A DNA stretch of 64,000 nucleotides from Lachnospiraceae bacterium (GCA_024690825.1 JAILOK010000129.1:113237-177236); one strand, 5' to 3'; positions 1 through 9,912 are shown, numbered from the stretch's first letter. The notes: generated by a model from the sequence alone, not told the origin. A program made the numbers and translations.

Positions 1-1
1 C

Positions 2-1090
2 AAAGAGGGGCCCGGCGGAGAAAAGACAGAGGCGCCTACCAGCAAAAAACTGAGGGATGCGCGAAAAGAAGGACAGGTAGCAAGGAGCCAGGAACTCGGA
101 AATGCCGTAGGCCTGATAATGGTCTTTTTGATCATCAGGATCTTCGGCCAGTTCATGGGAAAGAATTTCCTTGAGATATTTAATTATATTTATGCGATAA
201 TTCCTGATTATATAAGACTTCCCGACGGTATGATACAGAGAAAGGATTTCACTTCCCTTATCAATACCGTGATGATAAAGATGCTGATCATCCTGCTCCC
301 GGTTTTTGCGACGGGAGTCGTGGTTGGTGTGATAGTCAATGTCATACAGGTAAAGTGGGCGCCGACGGCAAAACCGTTAATGCCGAAATTATCAAAACTC
401 AACCCCGTAAACGGCATGAAAAAGCTGTTTTCCAAGGAAAAGATCTTTGAACTTTTAAAATCGATCCTGAAGGTTGGGGTTATAACCTATGTTGTCTATA
501 ATTATATGAAAGACAGGATAGGCGCATTGCTTTTGATGTATGATCTGTCTGTGAAGAGCGCTATAGCCTTCACCTGCCAGACAGTCATAGATGTGGGACT
601 GCGTATCAGCATATTTTATCTGATTGTGGGAATAGCGGATTATCTGTATCAGCGTCATAAATTCATGGAAGACATGAAAATGACCAAGCAGGAAGTCAAG
701 GATGAATACAAGGACGCTGAAGGAGATCCCCAGATCAAAGGGAAGATACGGCAGAGGATGATGGAAGCATCAAGGCGAAGGATGATGCAGGCAGTTCCCG
801 AAGCTGATGTAGTCATCACGAACCCGACTCATTTTGCGGTTGCGCTCAAATATGACAGTCAGGTTGCCGATGCTCCGATAGTAGTTGCCAAGGGACAGGA
901 TTTTCTGGCTCAGAGGATAAGGAATGCCGCAAAGGATGCGGGTGTCGATGTAATAGAAAACAAGCCGCTTGCAAGGATGCTTTATCATAATGTGGATGTG
1001 GGAGCAATGATCCCTCCGGAACTGTACCAGTCGGTGGCCGAAGTACTTGCCATGGTCTACAGGATGCGCGAGGAAAGAAATCCCGCATGA
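2..1090 (+). CDS. flhB: Flagellar export switch protein FlhB (5' end missing)
   Basis: FlhB is the inner-membrane component of the flagellar type III export apparatus. Its cleaved cytoplasmic domain switches export from rod/hook to filament substrates. The frame is already open at the left edge and reads the family's N-terminal signature (EKTEAPTSKKLRDARKEGQV) at positions 20-79, so only a few N-terminal residues are missing; the in-frame ATG at 119 is internal. Several hydrophobic segments follow, then the charged cytoplasmic domain containing the autocleavage motif NPTH (VVITNPTHFAVALKYD, near 810-857). About 363 codons are visible, close to full family length. flhA starts 25 bases downstream, as in other Firmicute fla/che operons. 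Confidence 0.96.
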   Translation, partial: KEGPGGEKTEAPTSKKLRDARKEGQVARSQELGNAVGLIMVFLIIRIFGQFMGKNFLEIFNYIYAIIPDYIRLPDGMIQRKDFTSLINTVMIKMLIILLPVFATGVVVGVIVNVIQVKWAPTAKPLMPKLSKLNPVNGMKKLFSKEKIFELLKSILKVGVITYVVYNYMKDRIGALLLMYDLSVKSAIAFTCQTVIDVGLRISIFYLIVGIADYLYQRHKFMEDMKMTKQEVKDEYKDAEGDPQIKGKIRQRMMEASRRRMMQAVPEADVVITNPTHFAVALKYDSQVADAPIVVAKGQDFLAQRIRNAAKDAGVDVIENKPLARMLYHNVDVGAMIPPELYQSVAEVLAMVYRMREERNPA

Positions 1091-1115
1091 TATTTTTTAA
1101 GATTACAGATGATAA

Positions 1116-3173
1116 ATGGATACTGCTAAAAAAAGACCTTTTTCAATACAGGATGTCGGCGTAGCGATCTATCTGCTCGCAGCGTTTCTCTTTATGATCA
1201 TAACGCTGCCGAGTACATTGCTCGATGTTATGCTGGCCATCAATATGGCAGTGGCGTTTGCGATACTTTTTAATTCGCTCTTTGTCAAGGAAGTGCTGGA
1301 TATGTCGTTTTATCCGACAATTCTGCTTTTTACGACTATATTCCGTATTTCTTTGAATGTTTCGTCAACAAAGCTGATACTTACGACCGGAAACCCGGGA
1401 AATGTCGTCGTGACATTCGGGCAGTTCGTCGGCAGGAATGACCTGATCGTCGGAGGTATCGTTTTTGTCATTCTGCTGATAGTACAGTTTGTAGTAATAA
1501 ACAAAGGTTCCGAGCGTGTTTCGGAGGTTACGGCAAGATTCACGCTTGATGCCATGCCCGGTAAACAGATGGCTATAGACGCCGACCTTAATACCGGTGC
1601 AATAGATGACAAGGAAGCAAAGAAAAGAAGAGACAAGATACAGGAAGAGGCGTCCTTTTTCGGTTCCATGGACGGTGCCGTAAAATATGTCAAAGGAGAT
1701 GCCACAGCGGGTCTTCTGATTACCGGCATCAACATCGTGGGCGGACTGGCGATGGGAATGCTCAGACGCGGGGAAACCTTCAATGATGCATTAAATCACT
1801 ATGTTGTCCTGACCATAGGAGACGGACTGGTCTCGGCAATACCCTCGCTTCTCATTTCGCTTTCGACCGGTATCCTTGTAACAAAGGGAGCAAAGCAGGC
1901 GGATTTCGGACCGACGCTTGTCAACCAGCTTTTCGGTACGCCGAAGGTAATGTACTTAAGCGGCGCCGTTATCGCACTGCTCGGTGTTGTCACACCCTTA
2001 AATCCTATCATTTTTGTCTCTTTGGGAGCGCTGTTCATCATAGGCGGAAGGGTTATGAGAACCCAGCTTGAGGTTGAGACTGTTCAGAGTGAGGCGGCAG
2101 AAGAGGAAGTCGGAGCCGAGGAGATCAGAAAACCCGAAAATGTTGTTTCACTGCTGTCGGTAGATCCTATAGAACTCGAATTCGGTTATGGTATCATTCC
2201 CCTGGCAGATGTTAACCAGGGCGGCGACCTTCTTGACAGAGTTGTCATGATAAGAAGACAGATAGCGCTGGAGCTTGGTACCGTAGTGCCCATCATAAGA
2301 CTGAGAGACAATATCCAGCTTAATCCGAACCAGTACATCATAAAGATCAAGGGTGTGCAGGTTGCCGAAGGCGAGATCATGTTTGATCACTATATGGCCA
2401 TGAATCCCGGATATGTGGAGGAGGAGATAACGGGTATAGAAACCTTCGAGCCTTCATTCCACCTGCCGGCATTGTGGATAACGGAAGGACAGAGAGAACG
2501 GGCTGAATCCATGGGATATACCGTGGTGGATCCTCCTTCCATCATCGCCACTCATCTGACCGAGATAATAAGAACGCACATAAGCGAGCTTCTGACCCGT
2601 CAGGATACGCAGAACCTTATCAACAACCTCAAGGAATCAAATCCTTCGGTCGTCGAAGAACTTACGCCGAAGCTTCTGGGACTCGGAGAGATACAGAAGG
2701 TTTTGCAGAATCTGCTTAAAGAGGGTATATCAATAAGGGATCTGCTGACGATCTTTGAAACGATGGCTGATTATGCCGCAACGACAAGGGATACCGATGT
2801 TCTTACGGAATACTGCCGTCAGGCATTAAAGAGGGCGATCTCTGCCAGATTTTTTGAGCCGGGAGATACAACAAGCGTTGTCACGCTCGATCCTGTCATA
2901 GAACAGGAGATAATGGCATCCGTCAAACAGACTGAACAGGGAGCTTATCTGACTCTGCCGCCCGAGAGGACAAAGGCTATCATTGCCGCCACCGAGACGG
3001 AACTGAAAAAGCTTGACGATATCGGAAAGAGCCAGATCGTCATTACCTCACCGATAGTGAGAATTTACTTCAAGAAACTTGTAGAGGATTATTTTGAAGA
3101 GATCATAGTTATTTCGTACAACGAAATCGAAAATGATGTTGAACTTCAGAGTGTTGGGATAATCAAAACATGA
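1116..3173 (+). CDS. flhA: Flagellar export protein FlhA
   Basis: FlhA is the major transmembrane subunit of the flagellar export gate. Its cytoplasmic ring docks chaperone-substrate complexes. The 685-residue product has the expected plan: a hydrophobic N-terminal half with multiple membrane segments to about residue 320, the conserved cytoplasmic loop after the fourth helix (RFTLDAMPGKQMAIDADLN), then a large soluble C-terminal domain. Length is normal for the family. It lies between flhB and flhF, and its stop codon overlaps the flhF start by four bases (ATGA), which suggests translational coupling. Nothing in the protein appears truncated or shifted. Confidence 0.97.
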   Translation: MDTAKKRPFSIQDVGVAIYLLAAFLFMIITLPSTLLDVMLAINMAVAFAILFNSLFVKEVLDMSFYPTILLFTTIFRISLNVSSTKLILTTGNPGNVVVTFGQFVGRNDLIVGGIVFVILLIVQFVVINKGSERVSEVTARFTLDAMPGKQMAIDADLNTGAIDDKEAKKRRDKIQEEASFFGSMDGAVKYVKGDATAGLLITGINIVGGLAMGMLRRGETFNDALNHYVVLTIGDGLVSAIPSLLISLSTGILVTKGAKQADFGPTLVNQLFGTPKVMYLSGAVIALLGVVTPLNPIIFVSLGALFIIGGRVMRTQLEVETVQSEAAEEEVGAEEIRKPENVVSLLSVDPIELEFGYGIIPLADVNQGGDLLDRVVMIRRQIALELGTVVPIIRLRDNIQLNPNQYIIKIKGVQVAEGEIMFDHYMAMNPGYVEEEITGIETFEPSFHLPALWITEGQRERAESMGYTVVDPPSIIATHLTEIIRTHISELLTRQDTQNLINNLKESNPSVVEELTPKLLGLGEIQKVLQNLLKEGISIRDLLTIFETMADYAATTRDTDVLTEYCRQALKRAISARFFEPGDTTSVVTLDPVIEQEIMASVKQTEQGAYLTLPPERTKAIIAATETELKKLDDIGKSQIVITSPIVRIYFKKLVEDYFEEIIVISYNEIENDVELQSVGIIKT

Positions 3174-4450
3174 TAATCAAGAAATTTACGGCAAAAACTG
3201 AAGAAGAGGCTACAAAGGCTGCTAAGGAAGAACTTGGTGCCCGTTCAGTCATAATGAATGTAAGAAAGGTCAAGACCAAGGGGTTTTTCAGTTTCCTGAA
3301 AAAACCCCTGATCGAGGTCACTGCGGCAGTAGAGGAGGATACCGATTCTCTGGTGGCTCATGTCCGCAGGCCGATGGAGCCTAATATAAGGACCGTTACA
3401 AAGGTTCCCTTCAAAGAAAAGCCTAAGGACGAGAAGCCGCAGTTTAAGGATGTGATCCCGGATGAAGAAGAAAAACAGCCTGCTCCCGCGCCGGAAAGAA
3501 AGAATGAATCAAAGAATGATGACAAGGGCATCGAAGAAAAAATAGACAATCTGCATACTCTTATCGAGCAGCAGCTCAAGAATGTGATGGAAAACAATGA
3601 TGATGCAGATGAAGATTCCGGAAAGAAGAGTGACGAAACAGACCGTGAATTCATAGGCTTTGTAAAGCTTATTTACAATACGCTCATCAATAATGAGGTT
3701 GATGAAAAATATGCAAACGAACTGGTTGACGAAATAGAAAAGCTCAAAAAACCCGGTGTTACGATAGATTATCTGATATCCAATATATATCAGAAACTGA
3801 TCTTGAAATTCGGCGAACCCGCAAAGATCACTCCGAGGGAGGACGGACCAAAGATAATCTTCTTTATCGGACCTACGGGAGTCGGAAAGACCACTACCAT
3901 CGCCAAGATAGCCGCGGAACTTGCCGTAATAGAAAAGAAGAAGGTTGCTCTCATCACAACGGATACATACCGCATCCAGGCCAAGGAACAGCTGAGGAGT
4001 TTTGCGGAAATGATGAAACTTCCGTTCAGGGTCGCTTATAACGAAGATGATGTCAAGGACGGACTGGAAGAGTTTTCGGAATATGATTATATCCTTGTTG
4101 ATACGGCCGGTTATTCTCCAAAGGACGAGGAGAGGAGAATGGAGATGAAACAGCTCCTTGACAGCGCAAAAAAAGTCTCCGAGATCGATACGTATCTTGT
4201 AATGTCAATAACCACGAAGTACAGGGATCTCATAGCGATCTCCGATCTATACAAGCAGATTACCGATTATAAGCTTATTTTCACAAAGCTTGACGAAACC
4301 GAATGCTTTGGAAATATGCTGAATATCAAGCTTCATACGGGCGTGGAGATAGCTTATGTTACTAACGGACAGGATGTTCCCAAAGATATAGAGGTTTTCA
4401 ATCCCCAGAGCATAGTAAGATCCCTTCTGGGCGGAGAGAAACAGTCCTGA
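3170..4450 (+). CDS. flhF: Flagellar placement GTPase FlhF
   Basis: FlhF is an SRP-family GTPase that sets the site and number of flagella. The 426-residue protein has the usual three parts: an N-terminal basic B-domain (about 1-170) with an acidic, low-complexity linker, a helical N domain, and the G domain. The P-loop GPTGVGKTTTIAKIAA is near residue 235, followed by TTDTYRIQAKEQL and the DTAGYSPKDEERR switch, and TKLDE serves as the base-specificity motif. The start overlaps the flhA stop. Its regulator FlhG follows after 15 bases, and the pair forms the polar/spatial flagellar control module known in many bacteria. Confidence 0.97.
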   Translation: MIIKKFTAKTEEEATKAAKEELGARSVIMNVRKVKTKGFFSFLKKPLIEVTAAVEEDTDSLVAHVRRPMEPNIRTVTKVPFKEKPKDEKPQFKDVIPDEEEKQPAPAPERKNESKNDDKGIEEKIDNLHTLIEQQLKNVMENNDDADEDSGKKSDETDREFIGFVKLIYNTLINNEVDEKYANELVDEIEKLKKPGVTIDYLISNIYQKLILKFGEPAKITPREDGPKIIFFIGPTGVGKTTTIAKIAAELAVIEKKKVALITTDTYRIQAKEQLRSFAEMMKLPFRVAYNEDDVKDGLEEFSEYDYILVDTAGYSPKDEERRMEMKQLLDSAKKVSEIDTYLVMSITTKYRDLIAISDLYKQITDYKLIFTKLDETECFGNMLNIKLHTGVEIAYVTNGQDVPKDIEVFNPQSIVRSLLGGEKQS

Positions 4451-4465
4451 AGGAAAAGGTAGGCA

Positions 4466-5350
4466 ATGGATCAGGCTGAAAGATTAAGAAATATAATAAA
4501 ACAGAATCAGGTTGCTCCCGCAAAAGCGGCAAGAGTCATAACGGTAACTTCGGGAAAGGGCGGAGTCGGAAAAAGCAATGTTTCCATCAATCTTGCGGTT
4601 GAATTCAAGAAAATGGGGAAACGGGTGATAATTTTTGATGCTGATTTCGGACTGGCAAATATCGAGGTTATGTTCGGCACCATACCAAAGAACAATCTGG
4701 CGGACCTGATATACCAGGGAAAGGGCATCAAAGATGTCATTACCTGGGGTCCGATGGATATAGGCTTTATCTCGGGAGGTTCGGGTATCGCCGGACTTAC
4801 AAATCTCGGGAGGGAATACATCAATTATCTTGTTCAGCAGCTGGCAGAACTTGACAGCATAGCCGATGTCATCATCATCGATACCGGCGCCGGCATCTCG
4901 GATTCGGTAATGGAATTTTTAGTCGCATCGGGAGAAGTTATCCTTGTGACCACACCGGAACCGACTTCGATAACGGACTCTTATTCGCTGCTGAAGGCTT
5001 TAAAGAGAAATTCAAAGTTTAACGAAGAGTCATCTTTGATAAAGGTAATATCCAACAAGGTTTCAACCAGCGAAGAGGGAAAACTGCTCTTCAGCAAACT
5101 CAACACGGTAGTCCAGAGATATCTGCATCTGAATATTGAATACATCGGATGCATACCTCAGGATAAGGAACTTTCGGATGCGGTAATGCAGCAGAGTCCC
5201 ATCTGCATATCAAATGAAAATGCGAAATCTTCAAAGGCCTTCAAGGATATAGCGATGACACTCATGGACATACCGCATGAGGCTCAGGTATACAGAAGAG
5301 GAATGGCAGGATTCTTTGCCAATATGGTAAGAGGAAAGCATTTCAGTTAA
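4466..5350 (+). CDS. flhG: MinD-like flagellar number regulator FlhG (YlxH)
   Basis: This is a ParA/MinD-family ATPase of 294 residues, immediately downstream of flhF as FlhG/YlxH is in other Firmicutes. The deviant Walker A motif SGKGGVGKSN is at residues 29-38. Walker B-like IIIDTGAGIS and the membrane-family signature FDADFGLANIEVMFG are present. The short N-terminal extension (MDQAERLRNIIKQNQ) resembles the DQA(E/S)xLR peptide by which FlhG activates the FlhF GTPase in B. subtilis; that assignment is by family knowledge. A Shine-Dalgarno-like AAGGTAGG precedes the ATG. Expected role: restrict flagellar number with FlhF and cooperate with C-ring assembly. Confidence 0.95.
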   Translation: MDQAERLRNIIKQNQVAPAKAARVITVTSGKGGVGKSNVSINLAVEFKKMGKRVIIFDADFGLANIEVMFGTIPKNNLADLIYQGKGIKDVITWGPMDIGFISGGSGIAGLTNLGREYINYLVQQLAELDSIADVIIIDTGAGISDSVMEFLVASGEVILVTTPEPTSITDSYSLLKALKRNSKFNEESSLIKVISNKVSTSEEGKLLFSKLNTVVQRYLHLNIEYIGCIPQDKELSDAVMQQSPICISNENAKSSKAFKDIAMTLMDIPHEAQVYRRGMAGFFANMVRGKHFS

Positions 5351-5375
5351 ACGATAAAGATATATGAGGTAAAGT

Positions 5376-6113
5376 ATGATCACGGATTACATAGTACCGG
5401 GTGACAAAATAGAATTAACGGACAAAAGAAGCGCTGAAAGACCTAATAAAGACGGCATCATCGCAAGAAAAGTATACCGAACCAGAGTCTATGACATCAC
5501 ATCTGAGGATGAGATAAAAGTCAATATGCCCATGGATAAGGATAAGCTTATCCTCCTGCCGATCGACAGTGAATTTGATCTCTGTTTTTATACGCAGAAC
5601 GGACTTTATCAGTGCTATGGAAGAGTGACCGACAGATATAAGTCAAAAAATATCTATGTTCTGGTACTTGAACTTACGACGCCGTTAAAAAAGTTCCAGA
5701 GACGCGAATATTACCGTCTGAACTGCATACTTAACATGAAATGCAGGATGATGGAGGATGACGAATATGCAATGGTGAATGAGCTTAATTCGGTACAGTT
5801 TGTCAATACGGATCTGACTCTTCAGAACGGTACGATAGTGGATATAAGCGGTGGCGGCGCAAGATTCATTTCCAAGGTGTATTTTCCGCCGGATTCAAAG
5901 CTGCTGTTCAAATTTGCCCTTCCCGGCGCAAAAGAGCCTGTGGAATATGAGGTCGTGGGAAGGATCCTGGCCTGCGAGGAAACGGAAAAAATGAAGGGCG
6001 TTTATCAGAATCATGTCCAATTCATAAAAATTGACACAGATCAGAGAGAAAGTATCATAAAGTACATCTTTGAGGAAGAAAGACGGAAAAGAAGAAGAGA
6101 AAGGGGCGAATAG
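5376..6113 (+). CDS. PilZ-domain flagellar brake protein (YcgR/YpfA family)
   Basis: The 245-residue protein combines an N-terminal YcgR-like domain (about 1-105) and a C-terminal PilZ domain. The PilZ c-di-GMP binding motifs are visible: the arginine motif in FQRREYYRL and the DISGGGARF loop. In Bacteria of this type such proteins bind c-di-GMP and slow the flagellar motor; here its position between flhG and cheB inside the fla/che operon supports a motility role. The C-terminus is strongly basic (ERRKRRRERGE). A Shine-Dalgarno-like GAGGTAAAG precedes the start. Exact interaction partner (MotA, FliG or other) cannot be seen from sequence. Confidence 0.9.
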   Translation: MITDYIVPGDKIELTDKRSAERPNKDGIIARKVYRTRVYDITSEDEIKVNMPMDKDKLILLPIDSEFDLCFYTQNGLYQCYGRVTDRYKSKNIYVLVLELTTPLKKFQRREYYRLNCILNMKCRMMEDDEYAMVNELNSVQFVNTDLTLQNGTIVDISGGGARFISKVYFPPDSKLLFKFALPGAKEPVEYEVVGRILACEETEKMKGVYQNHVQFIKIDTDQRESIIKYIFEEERRKRRRERGE

Positions 6114-6120
6114 TCTGAAA

Positions 6121-7200
6121 ATGGGTAAAAAAATACTTGTAGTTGACGACTCTGCACTCATGAGAAAGGTTGCCTGTGATATAATAAAAAGCGACGGCAG
6201 ATATGATGAGCCGGAGCGGTGTCGTGACGGGGAAGAAGCCTGGGCCCTCGTTACCAAAAATAAATATGACGCGATAGTTCTGGATGTCAACATGCCCAAA
6301 CTTGACGGATTATCGTTTTTAAGACGCCTTAAGAACGAAGACCGCAAAGAGCATGTTATGATGTTCTCCACCACTACCGGAGAAGGAACTAAGCAGACCA
6401 TAGAAGCGCTGGAACTGGGCGCGATGGAATTTATCAAAAAGCCCGATAATCTCGCTGATTTTTCCACTGAAGATTTTGCGGCGCAGTTCCTGGATCTTCT
6501 GGCTGTAGTATCGGGCGCGGGATCGGCTCTTTCTCCATCGGTGAAACGGGACCATTTCGAATCCGCAAAGCCTGCGGCTCCGGAAAAGATCGTATTAAGA
6601 CCGGCAGTCAGGGTTAACGGTGAAAAACTTGTTGCAATAGCAAGTTCAACAGGAGGTCCAAAAGCTCTACACAGTCTTATTCCGATGCTGCCCGCCGCGT
6701 TAAATGCTCCGGTTGTGATCGTACAGCATATGCCGATGGGTTTTACCAAGTCGCTTGCCGACAGGCTCAATGAGCTCAGTCCGCTTAATGTAAAGGAAGC
6801 GGAAGAGGGGGATGTGCTTGAAAAGGGATGTGTATATATCGCGCCCGGTGACAAACATCTGAAAGTTGCCAAAAGCGGTAACCACACAAGGATCTATTTT
6901 TCAAATGAACCTAAAAGAGAAGGCGTAAGACCCTGCGCAAACTATATGTATGAAACGATCGCCGCCACAGCTTACAGCGAGATATGCTGTGTCGTCCTGA
7001 CAGGGATGGGCGCCGACGGCACTGCCGGCATAAAGGAACTTGTCAGGAGCAAACCGTTGCACATAATCGCGCAGAACGAGGCTACCTGCGCAGTTTACGG
7101 TATGCCCAGAGCCATAGCTAACACAGGTCTTGTAAACGAGGTTCTTCCTCTTGAAAAGATAGCAAATGCAATTGTAAAAGAAGTAGGTTTGACTGGCTGA
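6121..7200 (+). CDS. cheB: Chemotaxis response regulator protein-glutamate methylesterase CheB
   Basis: CheB removes methyl groups from (and deamidates) chemoreceptors when phosphorylated by CheA. The 359-residue product starts with a receiver domain: acidic pair DD at residues 9-10, phospho-acceptor D55 in LDVNMP, and the switch/lysine motif FIKKP. The methylesterase domain follows a short linker: nucleophile S176 in IASSTGGP, the QHMP histidine and the GMGADG aspartate. The frame is open from 6070, but I place the start at ATG 6121 because GKKILVVDDS is the normal receiver N-terminus and AAAGGGGCG lies about 12 bases upstream, at the very end of the preceding gene. Confidence 0.96.
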   Translation: MGKKILVVDDSALMRKVACDIIKSDGRYDEPERCRDGEEAWALVTKNKYDAIVLDVNMPKLDGLSFLRRLKNEDRKEHVMMFSTTTGEGTKQTIEALELGAMEFIKKPDNLADFSTEDFAAQFLDLLAVVSGAGSALSPSVKRDHFESAKPAAPEKIVLRPAVRVNGEKLVAIASSTGGPKALHSLIPMLPAALNAPVVIVQHMPMGFTKSLADRLNELSPLNVKEAEEGDVLEKGCVYIAPGDKHLKVAKSGNHTRIYFSNEPKREGVRPCANYMYETIAATAYSEICCVVLTGMGADGTAGIKELVRSKPLHIIAQNEATCAVYGMPRAIANTGLVNEVLPLEKIANAIVKEVGLTG

Positions 7201-7240
7201 AGGTCAAGGCAAATTATTTTTATCGATTGGAGGGTGCAAA

Positions 7241-9379
7241 ATGGATGTAAGCCAATACTTGGGAATCTTTCTTGATGAAGCAAAGGAACATATTCAGGTC
7301 CTCTCGGATCAAATGCTGATCCTGGAGCAGGAGCCTGATAATCAGGACGCTATCAATGAGATATTCCGCGCCGCTCATTCCTTAAAGGGTATGGCGGGAA
7401 CCATGGGATATAAAAGACTTCAGCGTCTGACCCATGATATGGAGGACTGTTTCTCTGCAGTCCGCTCCGGGCAGATGAGTGTCACAAGCGAACTCATGGA
7501 TGTCCTTTTTCAGGCTCTCGATGCCATAGAGGGTTATGTGGAGACGATCCAGAACACCTCCGACGAGGGCGACAACGATAATGACAGTATCGTTAACGAG
7601 CTCAACAGACTTTTAAAGAGCGGAACAGGCGAGAATGGCGGCCAGAAGAAGGCTGCCGAAAAGCCCGCTGAAGAAGCAAAGGCTGAGGCACCTGCAAAGG
7701 CTGCATCCGCTCCGGACAGCGAAAAGGCCGAATACAGAAATATCGAGCTTGACGAATCACAGAAAAACACGCTGAAGGATGCAATAGTTTCAGGAAAGCA
7801 TGTTTACGGATTTACGGTTTTCATCCAGGAAACATGTCTGTTGAAAGCTGCGAGAGCCTTCCTTGTATTCAAGGCTATCGAGGAGTCGGGCGATGTTGTG
7901 GTGTCTTCTCCTTCATCACAGGATATCGAGGATGAAAAGTTTGAGTTCAGATTCAGTCTTTTTGCCATATGTGATGCCGATATCGAAAAGGTTAAAGCGG
8001 CTATCATGAGTGTTTCCGAAATAGAAGATGCCGTAGGCGAGGAATACACAGAGGATATGATCGATTCTCCTTCGGGCGATGCCGAAACGGCTTCCGAAAG
8101 CACTCCCGAAGAAAGAATGCTTGAAAATGCTCCGGCTCCTGTAGGAGGAAATGTTCCCGCTGCAAAAGAAGCAAAGGGAAGCGGCGGAGCAAAGAAGCCT
8201 GCCGTTAAGCCTGTTGTCAGCAGAACGATCAGGGTGGATATCGAGAAACTCGATACACTGATGAATCTCGTATCCGAGCTCATCATAGCAAAGAATACCA
8301 TCGTATCAGCCGCAAATTCCGATACGCAGACGGGAGGCGGCGGTAGAAATCCTCTGGTTGAGAATGTTGAATATCTTGAGAGCGTGACCACGAATCTTCA
8401 CGAAGCGGTAATGAAGGTCAGAATGGTGCCTATCGAGAGCGCCGTTCAGAAATTCCCGCGTATGGTGCGTGATCTTGAAAAGAAACTCGACAAGAAGATG
8501 AATCTTACCATTACCGGTGAAGATACAGAACTTGACCGTACCGTGGTCGATGAGATCGGTGATCCTCTGATGCACCTTATCAGAAACAGCGCCGACCATG
8601 GTCTTGAAAATACGGCAACACGTATTGAAAGAGGTAAACCCGAGACAGGTACGATTTTCCTCAACGCATATCAGGACGGCAACAATGTTGTCATCGAAGT
8701 CGGTGATGACGGTAACGGTATTGATGTTGAGGCCGTAAGAAGTAAGATAATAGAAAGAGGTTACGCATCCGAAGAGACAGCCAACCAGATGTCTGACAAG
8801 GATATCATAAATGTGCTGTTTGACCCCGGATTCTCCATGGCAAAACAGGTTACGGATATCTCCGGAAGAGGTGTCGGTCTTGATGTTGTCAAGTCTAACA
8901 TTGAATCATTGGGTGGAGATGTCGAAGTCAAGACAAAGCTTGGAGAAGGAAGCACCTTCATAGTACGTCTTCCTCTTACGCTTGCCATCATCCAGGCTCT
9001 CATGGTCATTGTCGGAGGAGAGAAATATGCGATTTCTCTTGATTCCATTACGACTATTGAGGATGTACCGGTATCCGACATCAAACTTGTCCAGCAGAAG
9101 GAAGTTATCCAGCTTCGAGGCACGGTAATACCGATCATCAGGCTTTCAAATGTGCTTGGCGTGGAATCGACAAAGGACGACAGCGAAAATCTTGTGGCTG
9201 TTATCGTCAAGAAGGGCGATACTCTTGCCGGTCTTGTGGTTGACGAACTTATGGGACAGCAGGAGATAGTTATCAAGTCGCTTGGAAAATATATCAATAA
9301 TGACAGGATAATCAGCGGCGCAACGATACTCGGAGACGGTGAGGTCGCACTTATCATAGATGCGAATGCTCTTATCTGA
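7241..9379 (+). CDS. cheA: Chemotaxis histidine kinase CheA
   Basis: CheA is the receptor-coupled autokinase that phosphorylates CheY and CheB. The 712-residue protein has the full domain order: P1 with phosphorylated histidine H46 (AAHSLKGMAGTMG), a Pro/Ala/Glu-rich linker (about 130-160), a P2-like regulator-binding domain (about 165-260), a second low-complexity linker, then P3 dimerisation, P4 ATPase (HLIRNSADHG N-box, DDGNGID, DPGFS, GRGVGLDV) and the P5 CheW-like domain. The ATG is preceded by TGGAGGG, a good ribosome site. It sits between cheB and cheW in the fla/che operon. Confidence 0.97.
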   Translation: MDVSQYLGIFLDEAKEHIQVLSDQMLILEQEPDNQDAINEIFRAAHSLKGMAGTMGYKRLQRLTHDMEDCFSAVRSGQMSVTSELMDVLFQALDAIEGYVETIQNTSDEGDNDNDSIVNELNRLLKSGTGENGGQKKAAEKPAEEAKAEAPAKAASAPDSEKAEYRNIELDESQKNTLKDAIVSGKHVYGFTVFIQETCLLKAARAFLVFKAIEESGDVVVSSPSSQDIEDEKFEFRFSLFAICDADIEKVKAAIMSVSEIEDAVGEEYTEDMIDSPSGDAETASESTPEERMLENAPAPVGGNVPAAKEAKGSGGAKKPAVKPVVSRTIRVDIEKLDTLMNLVSELIIAKNTIVSAANSDTQTGGGGRNPLVENVEYLESVTTNLHEAVMKVRMVPIESAVQKFPRMVRDLEKKLDKKMNLTITGEDTELDRTVVDEIGDPLMHLIRNSADHGLENTATRIERGKPETGTIFLNAYQDGNNVVIEVGDDGNGIDVEAVRSKIIERGYASEETANQMSDKDIINVLFDPGFSMAKQVTDISGRGVGLDVVKSNIESLGGDVEVKTKLGEGSTFIVRLPLTLAIIQALMVIVGGEKYAISLDSITTIEDVPVSDIKLVQQKEVIQLRGTVIPIIRLSNVLGVESTKDDSENLVAVIVKKGDTLAGLVVDELMGQQEIVIKSLGKYINNDRIISGATILGDGEVALIIDANALI

Positions 9380-9403
9380 TGAAAATAAGGAGGGATTATT
9401 CTT

Positions 9404-9868
9404 ATGCAGGAACTTGAAGTATACGAAGAAGATAAGGTTATTCAATATATAGTTGTTAATCTGGGTATCGAGCATTACGGCATTGATATCCGATATGTGG
9501 ATAATATCGTAAGAGTGCCTCAGATAACCAGAGTGCCCAATGTTCAGTCATATTTTAAGGGAGTGATCAACTTAAGAGGTGAAGTTATTCCGGTAATGAG
9601 CCTCAGACTGAAGTTTGATATGCCCGAGATCGAATATACCGGCAAAACCAGGATAATCATAATAAAGATCGATCCTTCTGCAGCGATCGGCATAATCGTT
9701 GACGAGGTGGAAGAAGTCCGCGATCTTCCGGAGTCAATGGTTGAAAAGAAAACACCGGATAAAAATGATCCCGGACAGTTCTATATCACCGGTGTAGGAA
9801 AAACTGACAAGGGACTTGTATCTATTCTTGATCTTGCCACAGTGATAGGTGAGAAAGAAATCGGATGA
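9404..9868 (+). CDS. cheW: Chemotaxis coupling protein CheW
   Basis: CheW couples chemoreceptors to CheA in the receptor array. The 154-residue protein is a single CheW/SH3-like domain with the family pattern: YIVVNLGIEHYGIDIRYV at the N-terminus, VPNVQSYFKGVINLRGEVIPV in the middle (abridged here to its position near residues 46-66) and a conserved GIIVDEVEEV segment. It is 24 bases downstream of cheA with AAGGAGGGA as ribosome site. Length and motifs are ordinary. Confidence 0.96.
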   Translation: MQELEVYEEDKVIQYIVVNLGIEHYGIDIRYVDNIVRVPQITRVPNVQSYFKGVINLRGEVIPVMSLRLKFDMPEIEYTGKTRIIIIKIDPSAAIGIIVDEVEEVRDLPESMVEKKTPDKNDPGQFYITGVGKTDKGLVSILDLATVIGEKEIG

Positions 9869-9912
9869 TGTGGGAAATGTTTTGATGGTTTTCCCGATAA
9901 CAGGAGGAATTA

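Noticed and set aside
5895..6887. Long minus-strand frame of 330 codons
   Set aside because: It lies opposite the PilZ and cheB genes, which have clear motifs on the + strand; the translated product is low-complexity serine/leucine-rich with no family features.
9869..9912. Short GGGAAA/TTTTCCC hairpin between cheW and cheC and a CCCGATAA sequence that looks like a sigma-D -10
   Set aside because: No TAAA at the right distance for sigma-D and no T run; treated as minor.
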